Assembly (NCBI RefSeq): GCF_000764305.2
Contig: NW_025936006.1
Coordinates: 686,729 to 750,728 of the forward strand
Length of the DNA: 64,000 bases
Direction: 5' to 3'
Source of the DNA: Hyalella azteca
Lineage: Eukaryota > Arthropoda > Malacostraca > Amphipoda > Hyalellidae
Shown: in pieces, positions 1 to 13,200 of the stretch
How the letters are laid out: each line of letters opens with the position of its first letter
Position numbering within the stretch: the first letter of the stretch is position 1
Translations under genes and position numbers: made by a program
The notes under the pieces: generated by a model
The model's database searches: none
Told to the model about the DNA's origin: nothing
Seen by the model: the letters and a program-made list of their open reading frames with translations, nothing else

Positions 1-217
1 TAGGCCTTATCACTTAATTTGCATTGTTGCTTCGAAGTACCTTCAAAAGCATTAAATCTAGGGCTCCATACCCTTGCATTACTATACTCATTTCTTTGCA
101 TCATTCTACATATGCATCTTAATTATTTGTACTCTTATGTAAGCTGAATTTAATAATTGGTAATCCAATACTAGCCGAGTCCTGTATTTCATTGTTTACA
201 ATCACACACCCGTCCAG

Positions 218-388
218 AGCTGCAAATGCTCCCGTGTACATGCCGGACAATGATGAGGATGATGAAGATGGTAACGAATCTGAGGACTCGAATGCTGAGA
301 ACTTCTATGGCAATGACTACCCTGATGAAGAGAGCTCTGATGATGCTGAGTCTGATGATGAAGTGATGAACTCCCGCAGCCGGTGCTG
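218..388 (+). CDS. SLC7A6OS: Iwr1/SLC7A6OS exon with the acidic NDYPDEE core
   Basis: The acceptor is cccgtccag at 209-217 and the donor is gtatgc at 389. The exon is in phase 2 at both ends. It holds the diagnostic acidic motif of the family. Confidence 0.65.
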
Positions 389-1712
389 GTATGCATGTCC
401 TCATATCGTACTTGCTTTTTGATCAAGCACTCTCGCACCCGTTATTTGAAAATAATTAAAGTACCCTCTGGAATAAGTGTTCTTTGTGTTTACTTCAATT
501 TATGACCTACCTGAATGAAGCTACACTAACCACCCAGCAATTCTTGATACTATGAAAACCATGGTGGTTTTAAACAAAAAATTATTTCGTCATTATGTCA
601 CTATACTATAAAGAATTGAATTCAATATGCAAAATTTAGCATTAATTAAAATTGATGTAGCTCCTATTTTGAAATGAAAATGTTCACGTGTTGCTCATAA
701 TTTTTCTCAAAATGAGTGCCTAAAGTGGAGGATACTAGTGAGGACAGTTTATGACATTCTCTAATTTTTTTACCACACTTAACTTCACTTCTTGTTATTT
801 GTTTGTCTGTCTGCGACAAATCTTACATTTAACAGACTTGCACATGTCCAATCGATCTGAAATTTTGCACACTGGCATAAAGTCGGGGACAATGCATGAA
901 TCAATTGACAGCAAAAAAGGAAACATTTAGAAATTTTTTTAATATGTGAAAATAAAATAAGAAATTCATTGTACATTTGTAATATCAGACACACCGGCCT
1001 CTTTTAGAAGTGTGGTCTTAGAAAGTACTTTTTAAATGAATAATATTCGGCTTATATTGAATTATACACTCCCATTTCTTTATTATTTACCAGGTTAATT
1101 TCTGCTACTGTGTTTCAGGGATGCCGATCTGTCTTCAATGATGGAGGAAAGCTTAAGTGAGTCTCTCAGTTAAGTAAATCATAACCTTCTTCAATATTCA
1201 ATGAAGCATCTTTGAAGACCATATATGGAATTTCATGTTGCCGCTCTTGGGTGGGCCCCTGCGTCATTAAATTATTCTAGTTTCAGAAAATTATTTCCAA
1301 CACACTCAAATATCCTTAACTTCCTGAGTCGCTTATAAACCAATACTTCTCAAGACATCCATATCTTTCCATAACGCTCATGTATCATTACCGTGCCATA
1401 ACGCTCATGTACCATTACCGCGCCATAACGCTCGTATATCATTACCGTGCCATAACGCTCATCTAGAAGATTATCTTACTATGATGCTTATATAGATTAT
1501 CTTCCCATGAGGCTCATGTATCATTACAATCCCAAGACCTCGCCAGCGGCAGCGGCAAGAGGAAGAAGCAGACCTACATGGACGTGTCTGTGCCTGACGA
1601 CATCAGAGGCATGCTGGACTGGAGGAAACTCGACCGCGCCGCCAGGGGCGACGACGACGACGACAGCAACGAGAGCAGCATTTATGACGAGGACGTTTAT
1701 GGCTTCAAATGA
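218..1712 (+). CDS. SLC7A6OS: Iwr1/SLC7A6OS-like protein, 3' part (three exons)
   Basis: Partial gene entering from the left edge. Exons are 218-388, 1119-1156 and 1537-1712, with the stop at 1710-1712. The first visible exon encodes a very acidic stretch containing EDSNAENFYGNDYPDEESS, which resembles the conserved D-S-N/S-E-N-x-x-x-N-D/E-Y-P-[DE]-E core of Iwr1/SLC7A6OS proteins. Family knowledge: Iwr1 helps import RNA polymerase II into the nucleus. Splice signals are GTATGC and GTGAGT donors and ttcag and aag acceptors, and the phases agree (2 then 1). The last exon adds a lysine-rich patch and an acidic tail ending DEDVYGFK. That tail is not recognisably conserved, so the 3' exon chain is less certain than the first exon. 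N-terminal exons lie outside the window. Confidence 0.62.
1119..1156 (+). CDS. SLC7A6OS: Iwr1/SLC7A6OS-like small exon
   Basis: A 38-nt exon bounded by tgtttcag and a perfect gtgagt donor. It encodes W-D-A-D-L-S-S-M-M-E-E-S-L and joins in frame to both neighbours. Confidence 0.55.
1372..1462 (+). repeat. 27-bp intronic minisatellite
   Basis: About 3.5 copies of a unit like ccataacgctcatgtatcat followed by taccgtg. The core gctcatgtatcattac reappears immediately before the acceptor of the exon at 1537. Confidence 0.8.
1537..1712 (+). CDS. SLC7A6OS: Iwr1/SLC7A6OS-like terminal exon
   Basis: GC-rich coding stretch in AT-rich surroundings. It encodes a basic GSGKRKK patch, then an aspartate-rich tail and a TGA stop. 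The acceptor cccaag is weak, so the exact start is inferred from phase. The hairpin minisatellite begins right after the stop. Confidence 0.55.
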
Positions 1713-1715
1713 GCT

Positions 1716-1990
1716 CCGTGCAGCTAATTTCTACCAACGTAGAGATTAGTTCAGCTCTGTGCAGCTAATCTCTACCAACGTAGAGATTAGTTCAGCTGTG
1801 CAGCTAATTTCTACCAACGTAGAGATTAGTTCAGCTCTTTGCAACTAATCTCTACCAACTTAGAGATTAGTTGAGCTCTGCGCAACTAAAACCAACGTAG
1901 AGATTAGTTGAGCTCTGCGCAGCTAATCTCTACCAACGTCGAGATTAGTTAAGCTCTGCGCAACTAATCTCTACTAACGTCGAATATGTT
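1716..1990 (+). repeat. About 41-bp minisatellite of hairpin units after the Iwr1-like stop codon
   Basis: About seven copies. Each unit carries the inverted repeat ctaatctctac / gtagagattag with a 4-nt caac loop. The last copies have lost half of the hairpin. It probably lies in the 3' UTR or just downstream. Confidence 0.85.
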
Positions 1991-1994
1991 CATT

Positions 1995-4140
1995 CTCTTA
2001 CCACGCTAATCAACATTTGCTACCAACACTTGATGGCAGCTCTTCTATTGAAGTGATAGAAGAATTTGAGCGCAAGAAGGAACAGCGAAACTATGGCCTA
2101 CCAGTCATAAAGCTTATTATTTTGTAATTATAACGAATGTTCTATTTTACAACGAATAGTTAAGTGCGGACATGAAAAAATTTGTAATATGTTGACGAGA
2201 CAGTAGTAAGTTTATATGATTACCTGGACGTGCATTATTTGACTATGTTTCAATGGGCATGCCAATTTAAGTTTTTAGGAACAGCAAAAAAGATGAGTTT
2301 ATTCTATGATAGGTTATGCAGGGATAAGTGTAAAAGTCCTAACAATCTGTACCTTTTCATTCGTTTGATTTAGATATTTTACGGTAAACAACAAGTTACT
2401 GTAATCCTCCACTAGACCTAATAAATTTAGCAAGAAATGTGGACAATCGTGGGAGATAACCGGCCTGCAGGAAGTCTCAGACTCTCACACCACTAAGATG
2501 TTTTAATCGAGAATCGATTTATTCTAAATGTTCAATGTGAAAGAGAATATAAAACATTGATCTTTCTTCCTATAAGCTATTATTATCTTCATACCTTTCT
2601 CTGTTTCCTATTTTGTTCGGCAGTGCAAGAAGCTTTCGAATAATAAGGAATTTTGTTTTGTAATTTAAGAAATTTACTTCACCAAATCGTTACTTTTCGT
2701 GAATATTCATTAAATTATAGTGCCATCCTTTCGTCAACCAATTACCCGTCATTTTAATGAATGAGCGCTAAACCTTCAAGAGCAGAAGCTTAAGGCTAAC
2801 ATACATCCTAATGATGGACAGCGATTCATTACCAAGCATCGTCTAGGAAGACGAATAAGGATCTATTTGTAATGAACGGCATGCCTGGAGCATTTCGTTC
2901 GGTAACTGAGGAATTAACCCTAGGGCGGAATTAATCATACATTCTGGCACATGCGTTAGATTTTATAAGAGAACAAGTCTACTAAACCCAATGCTGCAAC
3001 AGCATTCACATCGTTCAACTATTCAGAGCTCATAGTTCTATCTATAATAAAACTGATATAACAACGAATTACTTAAACTAATATCTGTGATTCATCAACA
3101 AATAGAAAACATGGAAACACACGTGTGGTAAAGTTATTCGCACGCAACAACGAACAACTTTGAGAATAAGAGTCACATGCTCTTACATTTGTGATTCTTC
3201 ACTCTTGCTGGTCTTCTAAATGCTTTGATTGGTGAAATTAAAATTAATAGGGGTCCTCGATATTACCGAAAATGAGATTCATTACGCCTAATTGGTGCAT
3301 ATATTTAACCATTTTTAAATCAAATTTTATGAATACTGAACTCTTATCTGTAAGTGGAAAAATTAAATTAACATGCAAGATGACAATCACCTCAAGGAAG
3401 ACGAAAAAGTAGATGATTCAACAAGGACAAGCTAACAGACTTAGTTTTATCTCACGCATGTGAACAAGAATAGCGTCACCTGAGCAATCAAATAGAAACT
3501 TTTGAAATTAGCGACCTCTAAAACTCAATCACACTGTAAAAATTCAATTCATTCTTTTTAGTGGTCATTGCATCAGCAAAACCTCTCAGCTTTTCCGAGC
3601 CGTAGGCTTTGAAAGGGTAAATACAACAAATCAAACCTTACATTAGGCACTAATGTGACGTTCGAATCCTAGTTTGTAGCGCATATAATATTATGTCAAA
3701 CATAGTTCGAAAATTTAACCAAGACTGAAGTGACGGTCAACATTCTAGGAAGCTCCATATTCATGCATATAAAAGTTGCATTGAATTTTGTGTGAACATT
3801 TTATCGTCTAGTTCGTGATGAACGTAGGTCGCTTCAATAGATAAAGACAAGTTTATCGAAGGAATCATTCGAGCTGATATCGCTCATTAGAACTGAGCAC
3901 GTCGATTAAAATACTGCTTCTGTTTCAATTTCGACTCTATCAAAATTATACTCTGAACAAATAACGACCTGAACAGAAGGCGGGAACTCGACTGCAATGA
4001 GCCAAGAAATGATTCATAACTAAAGTTTATCCATCGTACATAACAAATGTAAGCTCAAGTAAACACTGTTCTCTCCAGTTAGTCACTGAATTGGCATCGT
4101 CCCCAAGCATAATTGGCGCGCTGTAAGCTGAGACTAAAAG
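1995..4140. other. No gene recognised
   Basis: AT-rich sequence between the convergent Iwr1-like and phosphatase genes. No long ORF, RNA gene or clear repeat was seen. It should contain the 3' UTRs of both genes. Confidence 0.5.
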
Positions 4141-4146
4141 AGTGTC

Positions 4147-4281
4147 TTAGCACGTCTCGATGCGCGGGTGGCGGCGCTGCATCTCAGACACGGCCGACGT
4201 GTTGGTGTTGTAGCGGTGATCACCCAAGCTGTCGTCTGTACATTCGGACCTCGCGTCGAACAGTTGGGTCACGAACACGCC
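4147..4281 (-). CDS. Lipid phosphate phosphatase last exon
   Basis: 135 nt including the TAA stop. The acceptor is gatgtttacag. Encodes [18 protein letters not shown] and ends RIETC. The start GVFVTQLFD continues the last TM of the previous exon in the family manner. A 37-bp minisatellite lies just upstream of the acceptor. Confidence 0.85.
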   Translation of the reverse strand, partial: GVFVTQLFDARSECTDDSLGDHRYNTNTSAVSEMQRRHPRIETC

Positions 4282-7200
4282 CTGTAAACATCACGTAAAC
4301 ATATTAGGGATACATGATTGTAGTTAACATATCAAGGAGACACTGTAAACATGATGGTAGTTAACATATTCAGGAGACACTGTAGACATGATGGTAGTTA
4401 ATATATCAAGGAGACACTGTAGACATGATGGTAGTTAACATATCAAGGAGACACTGTAGACATGATGGTAGTTAATATACCAAGGAGACACTGTAGACAT
4501 GATGGTAGTTAACATATCAAGGAGACACTGTAAACATGATGGTAGTTAACATATCAAGGAGACACTGTAGACATGATGGTAGTTAACATATTCAAGAGAC
4601 ACTGTAGACATGATGGTAGTTAACATATCAAGGAGACACTGTAGACATGATGGTAGTTAACATATTCAAGAGACACTGTAAACATGATGGTAGTTAACGT
4701 ATCAAGGGAGACACTGTAGACATGATGGTAGTTAACGTATCAAGGAGACACTGTAAACAAGATGGTAGTTAACAGATTCATGCAGGTAAGGCTACAAGCG
4801 CTGCATGCGGATAGTTAGCAAGCAGTGATAGGAGCGAACTATATATTATACATATACTGTGTACATTAACATGCTACTTATAACATGCTTGGTAAGTTAG
4901 TTACGCGTGCTTCTTAAAAACCCCAACCATTAGCAAAATGGTTAAGCTGGAATTCTTGACAGGCCGTCACGGTCAAGAAGACTCGACGCACGTGCACTCA
5001 TCTGCAATGTAAACAAGCATCCAGGCGGCAGACGTAACTCGCAAGTCAAAAGGTCTTCATAAAAATGAACGCAAAATTAATAATTCCGAAGAATACCGAA
5101 TTCTGGGCCTCCACGAAGAGCACAATGAGAGGACCCCGGCGAGCACGAGCACGCAAAGTGGCTCAATAAAGCAAGAAAAGAACGAGCTAACAATACAAAA
5201 TAAATACAACAGTAACTACAATACAATATAAGACTAAAAATAAATGCCGCATGTAATGTACATTCTTGATTAGATCGTTAGCACTATTGAAATACGATAA
5301 TGACGCAAAATACCTCGGATTCGGATGCAATCGCAGAACGAAACTAGGACCGACCTACCATCGTTAGATGAAAACTGGTCCTCTGGTTTGAATACCGGTA
5401 TCCCTGCTTGAAGAATGGACTTGGTCAGTTGGAGATACAATCACAGTTCTTGCTCGTTCGGCAGTGCTCGTTTCCTTGAACACTACTCTGACGGGCGCTG
5501 TATTATTAATAGGTCGCCCGAGAGGCGCAGACGCGGAGTCTGCGTTCTTTGAACGCGTGCCTGAATCGGTAGTACCGTCGCCATGTATTTGGCATCCAGC
5601 AGCAGTACCGACAAAACTTTCTACAGGACTGACACAAACGGGCACGTTGTCGTAAAAACTGGCGTTGTTAGAGCGCACGACGTTCCAGTCAGAGGCCGAT
5701 ACATGCGAAGACAAAGAAGCATCAGAGATGTTGGTCGGTTCCCGGCTGTCATGCCGATCATTAAGAATGTTGACCACAGGGGCTGAACGTACGTAGGGAG
5801 CTGCAGGCTCATACTGGCAAGGTGGTTGAGTATTCGCATACTTCTCCCTGTGTAATATTTTATGCAGGTGTTGCTGTCGGTGTGCCGTGAGGCGCTCGTC
5901 TATCGTTAAATGTTCAGAGGTCTGAGGAGCAGATGCACTCGCAACTCCCGAAGCCTCAAGATTTGACTCATGTTGGAAGTTATTCTGAGGCCTGTAGCTA
6001 CGAGAGGCCCCGGGCGAGAGCTCCTCTAGAGGCACCCAGTGCAGGGAACGACCGCTGGTGAGGTCTCCTCTACTGCGTAACTGCGAGCCTAGCCACCACC
6101 ACTGACGGTGGACAGAATAAAACCATTTCAATCGCACACGCAATGAAGTTATGAATTCTGACTCGGGCTACAATAGTATTAAGGTGAGTTTGATGACCAT
6201 ACTACGATCTATAACGCTTTAAAGATTTGGATAATTTTACCTGCATAATTACCGTATACGAGTGAAATTATGATATGCTTCATTAATCACGTAGCAGTGT
6301 GATGCAATAAACTAGATGCCATGCACGCCTCATCCTCCGTAGGTGAAGGAATAGTGAATTTTCTAAAATAAAACTGTAACTATAAAAAACAGATACAATA
6401 CTAGATGAAGGGTTTCGAAATAATTAAGCAGTAAGTTTTTTCTTTTGCTAAAATCTATACAATTAATGACACCTAACAATCCATGCACAGCGGTAAACGC
6501 GTCAACTCTTCATAAGAATTAGGAAAGCAATGAGCAAACAGCTGCCCAGTAGGATGATCGAAAATTTGGACTGATGATACGTCGATTATAAATAGTTTCA
6601 TAAACATTCATAAGCGCCTTGCATAACAGAGAGCAAAGCTCACCGCGAGGAGAACGCTATACGACAATGAATTTTTCGAGACAGTTTTAAACTCACTCTT
6701 GTGATGTTTTCATGGAGAAAGCATACAACTTCATTGGATAACTTCGTTTCCACCATCATAGTTTGCCAGCCACTTTATTCGAGGAACTATATTATAGAGC
6801 GGCTGCCTTAAAATGAAACAAAAAGTCCTATCAATCCAATGAAATAGAGCAACAGGAACGTGACCAGGAGCTCAAAGCTTGCAACACTTCTGGTGCTTTG
6901 GGTTCTCTAACTCGCGAGCCAAACAAAGATAAAACCAATTAATGATACAAGTCAAATACAAGTGAAATGAATCATTAATTGAGAATGATATCTAAGTAAA
7001 GTCGACAAAATGTATCTTCATGAAGCCATCAACATGGACGGACATCAACACCTGTTGATCTAGCAATGAAACCCACAGCGCGACACACCCATGGAGGCAG
7101 ACCCGATGACCTTATCAACAAATCAGGGCAGGAATTCTACCGTATGCGCGTCAACACTTATCCAGTCAGAACGTGTGACGTGGAAAGAGGAAGCAGTTTC

Positions 7201-10200
7201 GTGAAAAGTCTAGCATTAAATATATCATTATGTGATGTTAGGAAGAAAGTGGAAGTTTCCTCCAGATTTCACCAACTCTTTTACAACTGCATTCGAAGTT
7301 GGATCGAGAAATCGAAGAACCGTTATGCTTTTATGACACGTCACGCAAACAATAAGTTAAGAAGAATCGATACAAAAGGGTGCAGCACAAGCGCGTCATT
7401 AGAAATTTCAGAATAGGCGGCGTTTAAGAAGTACAACTGAGACCTACTGACAGTAATTTTGAAGTACATAAATATCTGAACCATTTAAAACATAGCGAAA
7501 ACTTTCAGACAGATAAGCCTTGGTTTAGTGCTTTCTTTGTAAATTTCAGCTAAAACACATAGCAATATATCCTGCGTTATAAGTAAATAAGAGGTGAAAG
7601 CAGCAATTCAATTTCATCTAATGAAATAAAAATTGTGAGTCAGACAAGTAGATGTTGAAAGTTATAAAAGCACGTAGGAGATACAAGAGGATAGTACTAG
7701 TAAGATATGAACATTGAACATGTACAGTTTTGTACACATGTGAAATGTTTAACAGTAAGCCTTGCGTTGAAAATATCACAAAAAGACCTTCTTATAACAC
7801 CGAGAGGTACAGAAAAAATGCGAACAAATGAAATTCTGACCACTAGGACGGCGACGACGGTGCCGAGGAGGGCGCCGAACAGCACGTCGGACCAGTGGTG
7901 CTTGTAGTCGGACACGCGCGACAGCGACGTGTAGAACGCCATCAGCAGACACGCGAACTGCACGAACGGCCGTACGAGACGCACGCGCAGCCTCATGCGT
8001 GCTTGCAGGTACAACTGAAACAACGAAGCGTGTGAATATTTTCCTCTAACCGAGGCAAGAAAAATGGATGTCAAGAAAATATATATTAAGTAATTACTTC
8101 TACAATGTATACAATTACAGTTAGTCTGGTAATAGTTGGCGGCTATAGTGACATACCACGAGGTAGATCATGGCGGCTATAGTGACATACCACGAGGTAG
8201 ATCATGGCGACTATAGTGACATACCACGAGGTAGATCATGGCGACTATAGTGACATACCACGAGGTAGATCATGGCGACTATAGTGACATACCACGAGGT
8301 AGATCATGGTGGCTATAGTGACATACCACGAGATAGATCATGGTGAAGGCTGAGAAGGAAGCGTGGCCTGAAGGGAAGGACAGTCTAGCCTCCTTCAGCC
8401 GGTCTTCGTCCTTGGGGCTGCAGTCCGGCAAGACGTAATTGTAACCGCCGCTCACTGGGTCCACACACGTGATCTGAACACGGCAATCATTTTAATGAAG
8501 CAAGACTAAACAACGCATGAGGTTAGAAATGCATACTCAATTGTGCCAAGAAACATCGGGTGCTTGGCTTCGTTGAATTGGTAATGATAATATCGAACGA
8601 TGAGTCATATAATGTGCGAATTCCCGATGTGGGACGAATCGATAATTTGATACGCGTTTCCCATGCAAAGATTTGTGTAAATTATCTTCGTTCTAGAAGT
8701 AAACAAACGAAAACCACGACGGGACGATTGTACGGCGGAAATTGTTACCTGAGCTGTTTGAACGCTTGTCCTCTGAATGTTGAAATGACAATGTTGAAAT
8801 GACGACTTGTCTTTCTCGAAGATATAAATATTTTGCTGTGTCACGAGCACGCGATGCGTGATTCAGTTCACACGCACGACGCGGTCGATGGCGTCATGTA
8901 TATATATCAATCAACAAGCGGTATTCTAGTCTTTCAAAGCCAGAAAAGCCACAACGAACACTTTATGTACGTTGACTACAAAGCCTTAACTTATATAAAT
9001 AGCAGTTTAGTCCAGCGATGCCTAGGACTATTAATCCCTGCAATCTTAGAATCCTGTCATACCGAATCAAATTAATGAGTACTAAATAAAGCAAGACCCG
9101 TTCAAAATCAATTTAACAAGCAACTCTCATGTGACTCTGGTTTCAAAATACAAAAAATTTTTTTTTTTGCATCTTCTAAGTTAAATTCATATATATCAAT
9201 ATAATAATCAAATTGCAATATTTCCTAAAATTCTTTCCTTCCAGTTTCCCGACGCTCACTATTCTCCCAATAAGCATAAAGTTTCATAGTTCATGGTAAT
9301 ATCCAGAAACGAAATGAAAGGTAAAATAAAATACTTAAAAAAAAAACTTTTTAAAAAAACCACGTTTTTCTTGTGGACTAAAAAGTAGAAAATAAATTAT
9401 GGTTCGCCCTAAAAAAACGTGTGTCGGGCAGATTTATGGTTAAAGCGAAAAGCACACAACACTTAAATTTTGGAAATTTGACGGTGAATGTACAGCCCGA
9501 CCCACGTTTTTTTAGGGCGAACCATAATTTATTTTCTACTTTTTAGTCCACAAGAAAAACGTGGTTTTTTACTGCATGCCGAATTTCAGATCTCTAGAAC
9601 AATCAGAAGTGGGCTAATTTTTGTTGTCAATGTTAACAACAAACAAACAAACAAACAAACAAACAAACAAACAAACAAACAAACAAACAAACGCGAAGCT
9701 AAGCTAAGAAAAACGTGTTAATTAGTTAACGTTTCAAATACCTCAGTTTCCCTCTTTAAAAAAGCAAAACGTGCAGGTTTGCATGACGATCTTACAATTG
9801 TGCACTTGATTACAAAGGAGATGTGATGTTTATTAACATAAGGTGAGGTCTTCTACAAACTGTATCATGATGCCTGTCTTAATGTACTATAACAGAAAGT
9901 GTTCTGGACGTGAAGACGTACCGTACTCCAATCAGGATTGCAGATAGAGAGGAAGTGCGGTCTGAGTCTGCCGATGGAGTATTTAGCGACGTCGGTGAGT
10001 AGCTGAGATACGGCACAGCCAAACAAGAAGCAGCCCACGTTGTTGTACAGACTCCAGAAGTAGCTGTGCAGCGGCCGCCCGCATACATGCACGCGCTTGC
10101 CGACTTCTGAGGAGCGGCATCGCTGCCACTCCAGACCCAGTATCTGGTCCGTCATAAATAATTCCATTGAGAACTTGAAACATTATTTCCTGTGGCACTA

Positions 10201-13200
10201 GAAATCAATTGAAAAGCATTACAACTCTGCAGAAAAAATGCACTGTCTACACAAGTGAATCAAATTATACATTTAGTATATTTTTGGTCACAAATAGATG
10301 GTAACAAATAGATCAACAAATAAAATAATTGAAAACTTGGTGAACGAGAAACATTGACTAGGTCAAATCCATTTTTTCAGTTTATAATTTCATGAACGTG
10401 AAACCAAATCGTTGAGCGAAAAACATCAAAAGTTACAGTAATAAAATGTACAACTTCACATACATTTAATCACAATTAAATCATGTTTCCTAGCAGAAAT
10501 TACTTCACTACGTAGCATCCTAACGAAAATCCGCATTATTATATGAGCTGACATCACATTTAATGGCAGGCTAAATGCGTCACTTCTTATGCTGTGTTGG
10601 TTACAGAATCGCAAGGCTGCTTGCTAAAAAATTCAAATAATAAACAAAGTTAATTTCAGAATCATTTCTCAGGGTAACAAAAATACAACATTGTAACGTA
10701 GTAAGGCAACCTTTATCCCAAAACGCTAGTGGTTATTGAAGGGAATTAGAGGTAAGCAAGTTTAACTCTCATTCGGAAATAGGATAGGAAAATTTTACTT
10801 CATTGCAGTGAGACATTTGGTCCTCGGGTTTTCTAGAGACGGTTTATAGACATAAGAAATGGAATAGTCGAGAGCTGTTATTGAAGATATAATCATGGTA
10901 CCAAGCGTGAGTGATAAATTAATGGATTAATTTACAAAATAAGTGAATTTATCCTCAGAAGCAAGCGAGGGATCATTCCATGACGTCAAGTTCCGAACTT
11001 TACAGAACACCATGCAGTTAAGAACGACACAAGCTGGAACAAGATATATTGGACATCTCAAGATGATTAGACACGTCGCTCTGGTGACGTTATTTACATA
11101 GAATAACCCCCACGGAGCTGAGAACACCTACAGCTACTCCATGCACGAGGGACTTGTACATACGCTGTCTTGTGAATCGTGTCCGGGTTTGCTAGTCTAC
11201 ATTCAGTGCGAGCAAGGCTGTAGGTGGAAATGATGGCGCGCGTATGGTAGAAAGAACAACAAACTAGTGTTGGTCAGAGCAACAAACTAGCGTTGGTCAG
11301 AACAACAAACTAGCGTTGGTCAGGGCAACCAACTAGCGTTGGTCAGAGCAAAAAACTAGCGTGAGTGGCCGCGAACGTGCTCAGCCAGAGGCATTGACCA
11401 ATAACTTTCCCTCAATAAGTGAGCAAACGGGTAAAACCCAAGGGATTTTATCACGTGTACTCCAACACGTGATAAACGTGAGTGACGCAGTCGCGTAGAG
11501 GAGAGCGCACCACGCAGCGATAACCTATCTTCCCCCTTACACGAGGTTCACGCAGTCTGCCGCTAATACCAAGGTTTCGCTAGCTTTAAAGACGAGGCTT
11601 CTCTTTTCGGTTCCCAGCTTCGTAAAATATCGACTAGAGTTAATATAAGGACGGTACAAGTTACAGAACTGAAGTACCAATCTGCTGCAGCATGTATATA
11701 ATGACAAGTTACCAAACTAGAAAAAATACAATCACTAAAAATAGATGAAGACCGGATTTACAAAGAATTAGAAGTGAAAATAGGATTCATTTTCAGATTA
11801 GCTTCACACAGGTATTGTATCTGATCTTATCACAGGTATCTGTAGTACCAATAGAACAAAAGGCTGGAAGCACAAAGAGAGAGACTGCCACTAAATTACG
11901 CAATCCCGTCACACATTCCTGCTCCCGCTTTATTCACTCACACAGCAACCATACGAGTGTGTGGCCCGAACACAGCCAACATTTGTGTGGCCAAGTTTGC
12001 CGGTGGGGAGGAAGAATGCTAACTTATGAACCTATTGTCGCGCCAGCCTCTTGCATTCATAATCAATGCAAGTGCCGTTCCAGACTCTGCTAGGACTTTA
12101 GCATCCGTGGATATTATTAAGTTTTCTATTACACGTCACAATAAATATTATTTTTATTACCTTGCCGTCATAGATGCACTTTGCTACTTAGATGCAAACG
12201 CTTGATAATAGAAAATTCCTAATGGCAACGAAGCTGGACAGTGACGCGAGAGCTGCATACCAGAGGTGACTAACTGAGGCCTCGCATGTTGCCCAAAGAT
12301 ATGCGGTCAAAGAGATGCTTCCAATACATCGCAGATCTTAAAAAAACTCGGCCAGGCATAGAAATTACAAACGTCTTTATAAGAGATTGTTTTGCAAGAC
12401 TGAATCGATCATAGAATTAAAAAAAAAATCTAAAATCACTTATATCAGGCAATTGCTTACAATTTATGAAATCGCCAGCGCAACACTCGCAAGCAAAGTT
12501 TGCATGTGAAAATTACCAGTGGTTTTAACCCGTTGCATGCTATCAATTTCCATCTTTGCACCGGCACCATAGAGGATATTAATGACTGACCGTCAGTGAC
12601 GTCATTCCGGCTAGCGAGTCAGGCAAGCACCCTATAGAAAATAGCCGTCACATCAGCGTCGGCCTCCCTTGACTGCTATCACTCTTGAAACTGGTGCTTG
12701 GCCGAGCAACTGCTTAATTGAGACATACGAGCTGATGCACGGAGCTTTCGAAAACAGACAGCTTTTGAATGGCGAGTGTTACGTTTACGCTGAGTGAGCT
12801 GCTGGGTAAGATACATGCAGCTCGGACAAGCAAGCCTTCATGTGGCCATACAAGGACGCCATTGCGAAGCAGACTAAGTTGTCTACACAGGAACTTGAGA
12901 ACAAGGGAAGCTCGGCGCTGAAATGCCTCTACACGAACGCCGGACCGGCATGGCTTGTGGAGCAACATCAGAAACAGTCAATGGCCTTGAAGAAGATAGC
13001 ACTGTCATTAAAACGCATTGCTGATACGAATTCAGGAATGCAGATCGAAACAACCAAGGGGTGTAACTGAAGGCATAAGGAAAATCTTAACAAGTTAATC
13101 GCATCCAAAAGCATCTTGCTCAGAAATTTGCACACTCATTCCAAGAAAATTTTTATTCAAAACCAAAAAAGTCAGTCAAAATTGAAGTACGTTTAAGTAT

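Noticed and set aside
1716..1990. Cas12a-like CRISPR array (units contain aatttctac...gtaga)
   Set aside because: The stem resembles a Cas12a direct repeat, but the units are contiguous with no unique spacers, no cas genes are near, and the genome is animal. It is a minisatellite.
3590..3680. tRNA-like ttcgaatcc at 3664
   Set aside because: No acceptor-stem or anticodon-arm pairing was found around it.
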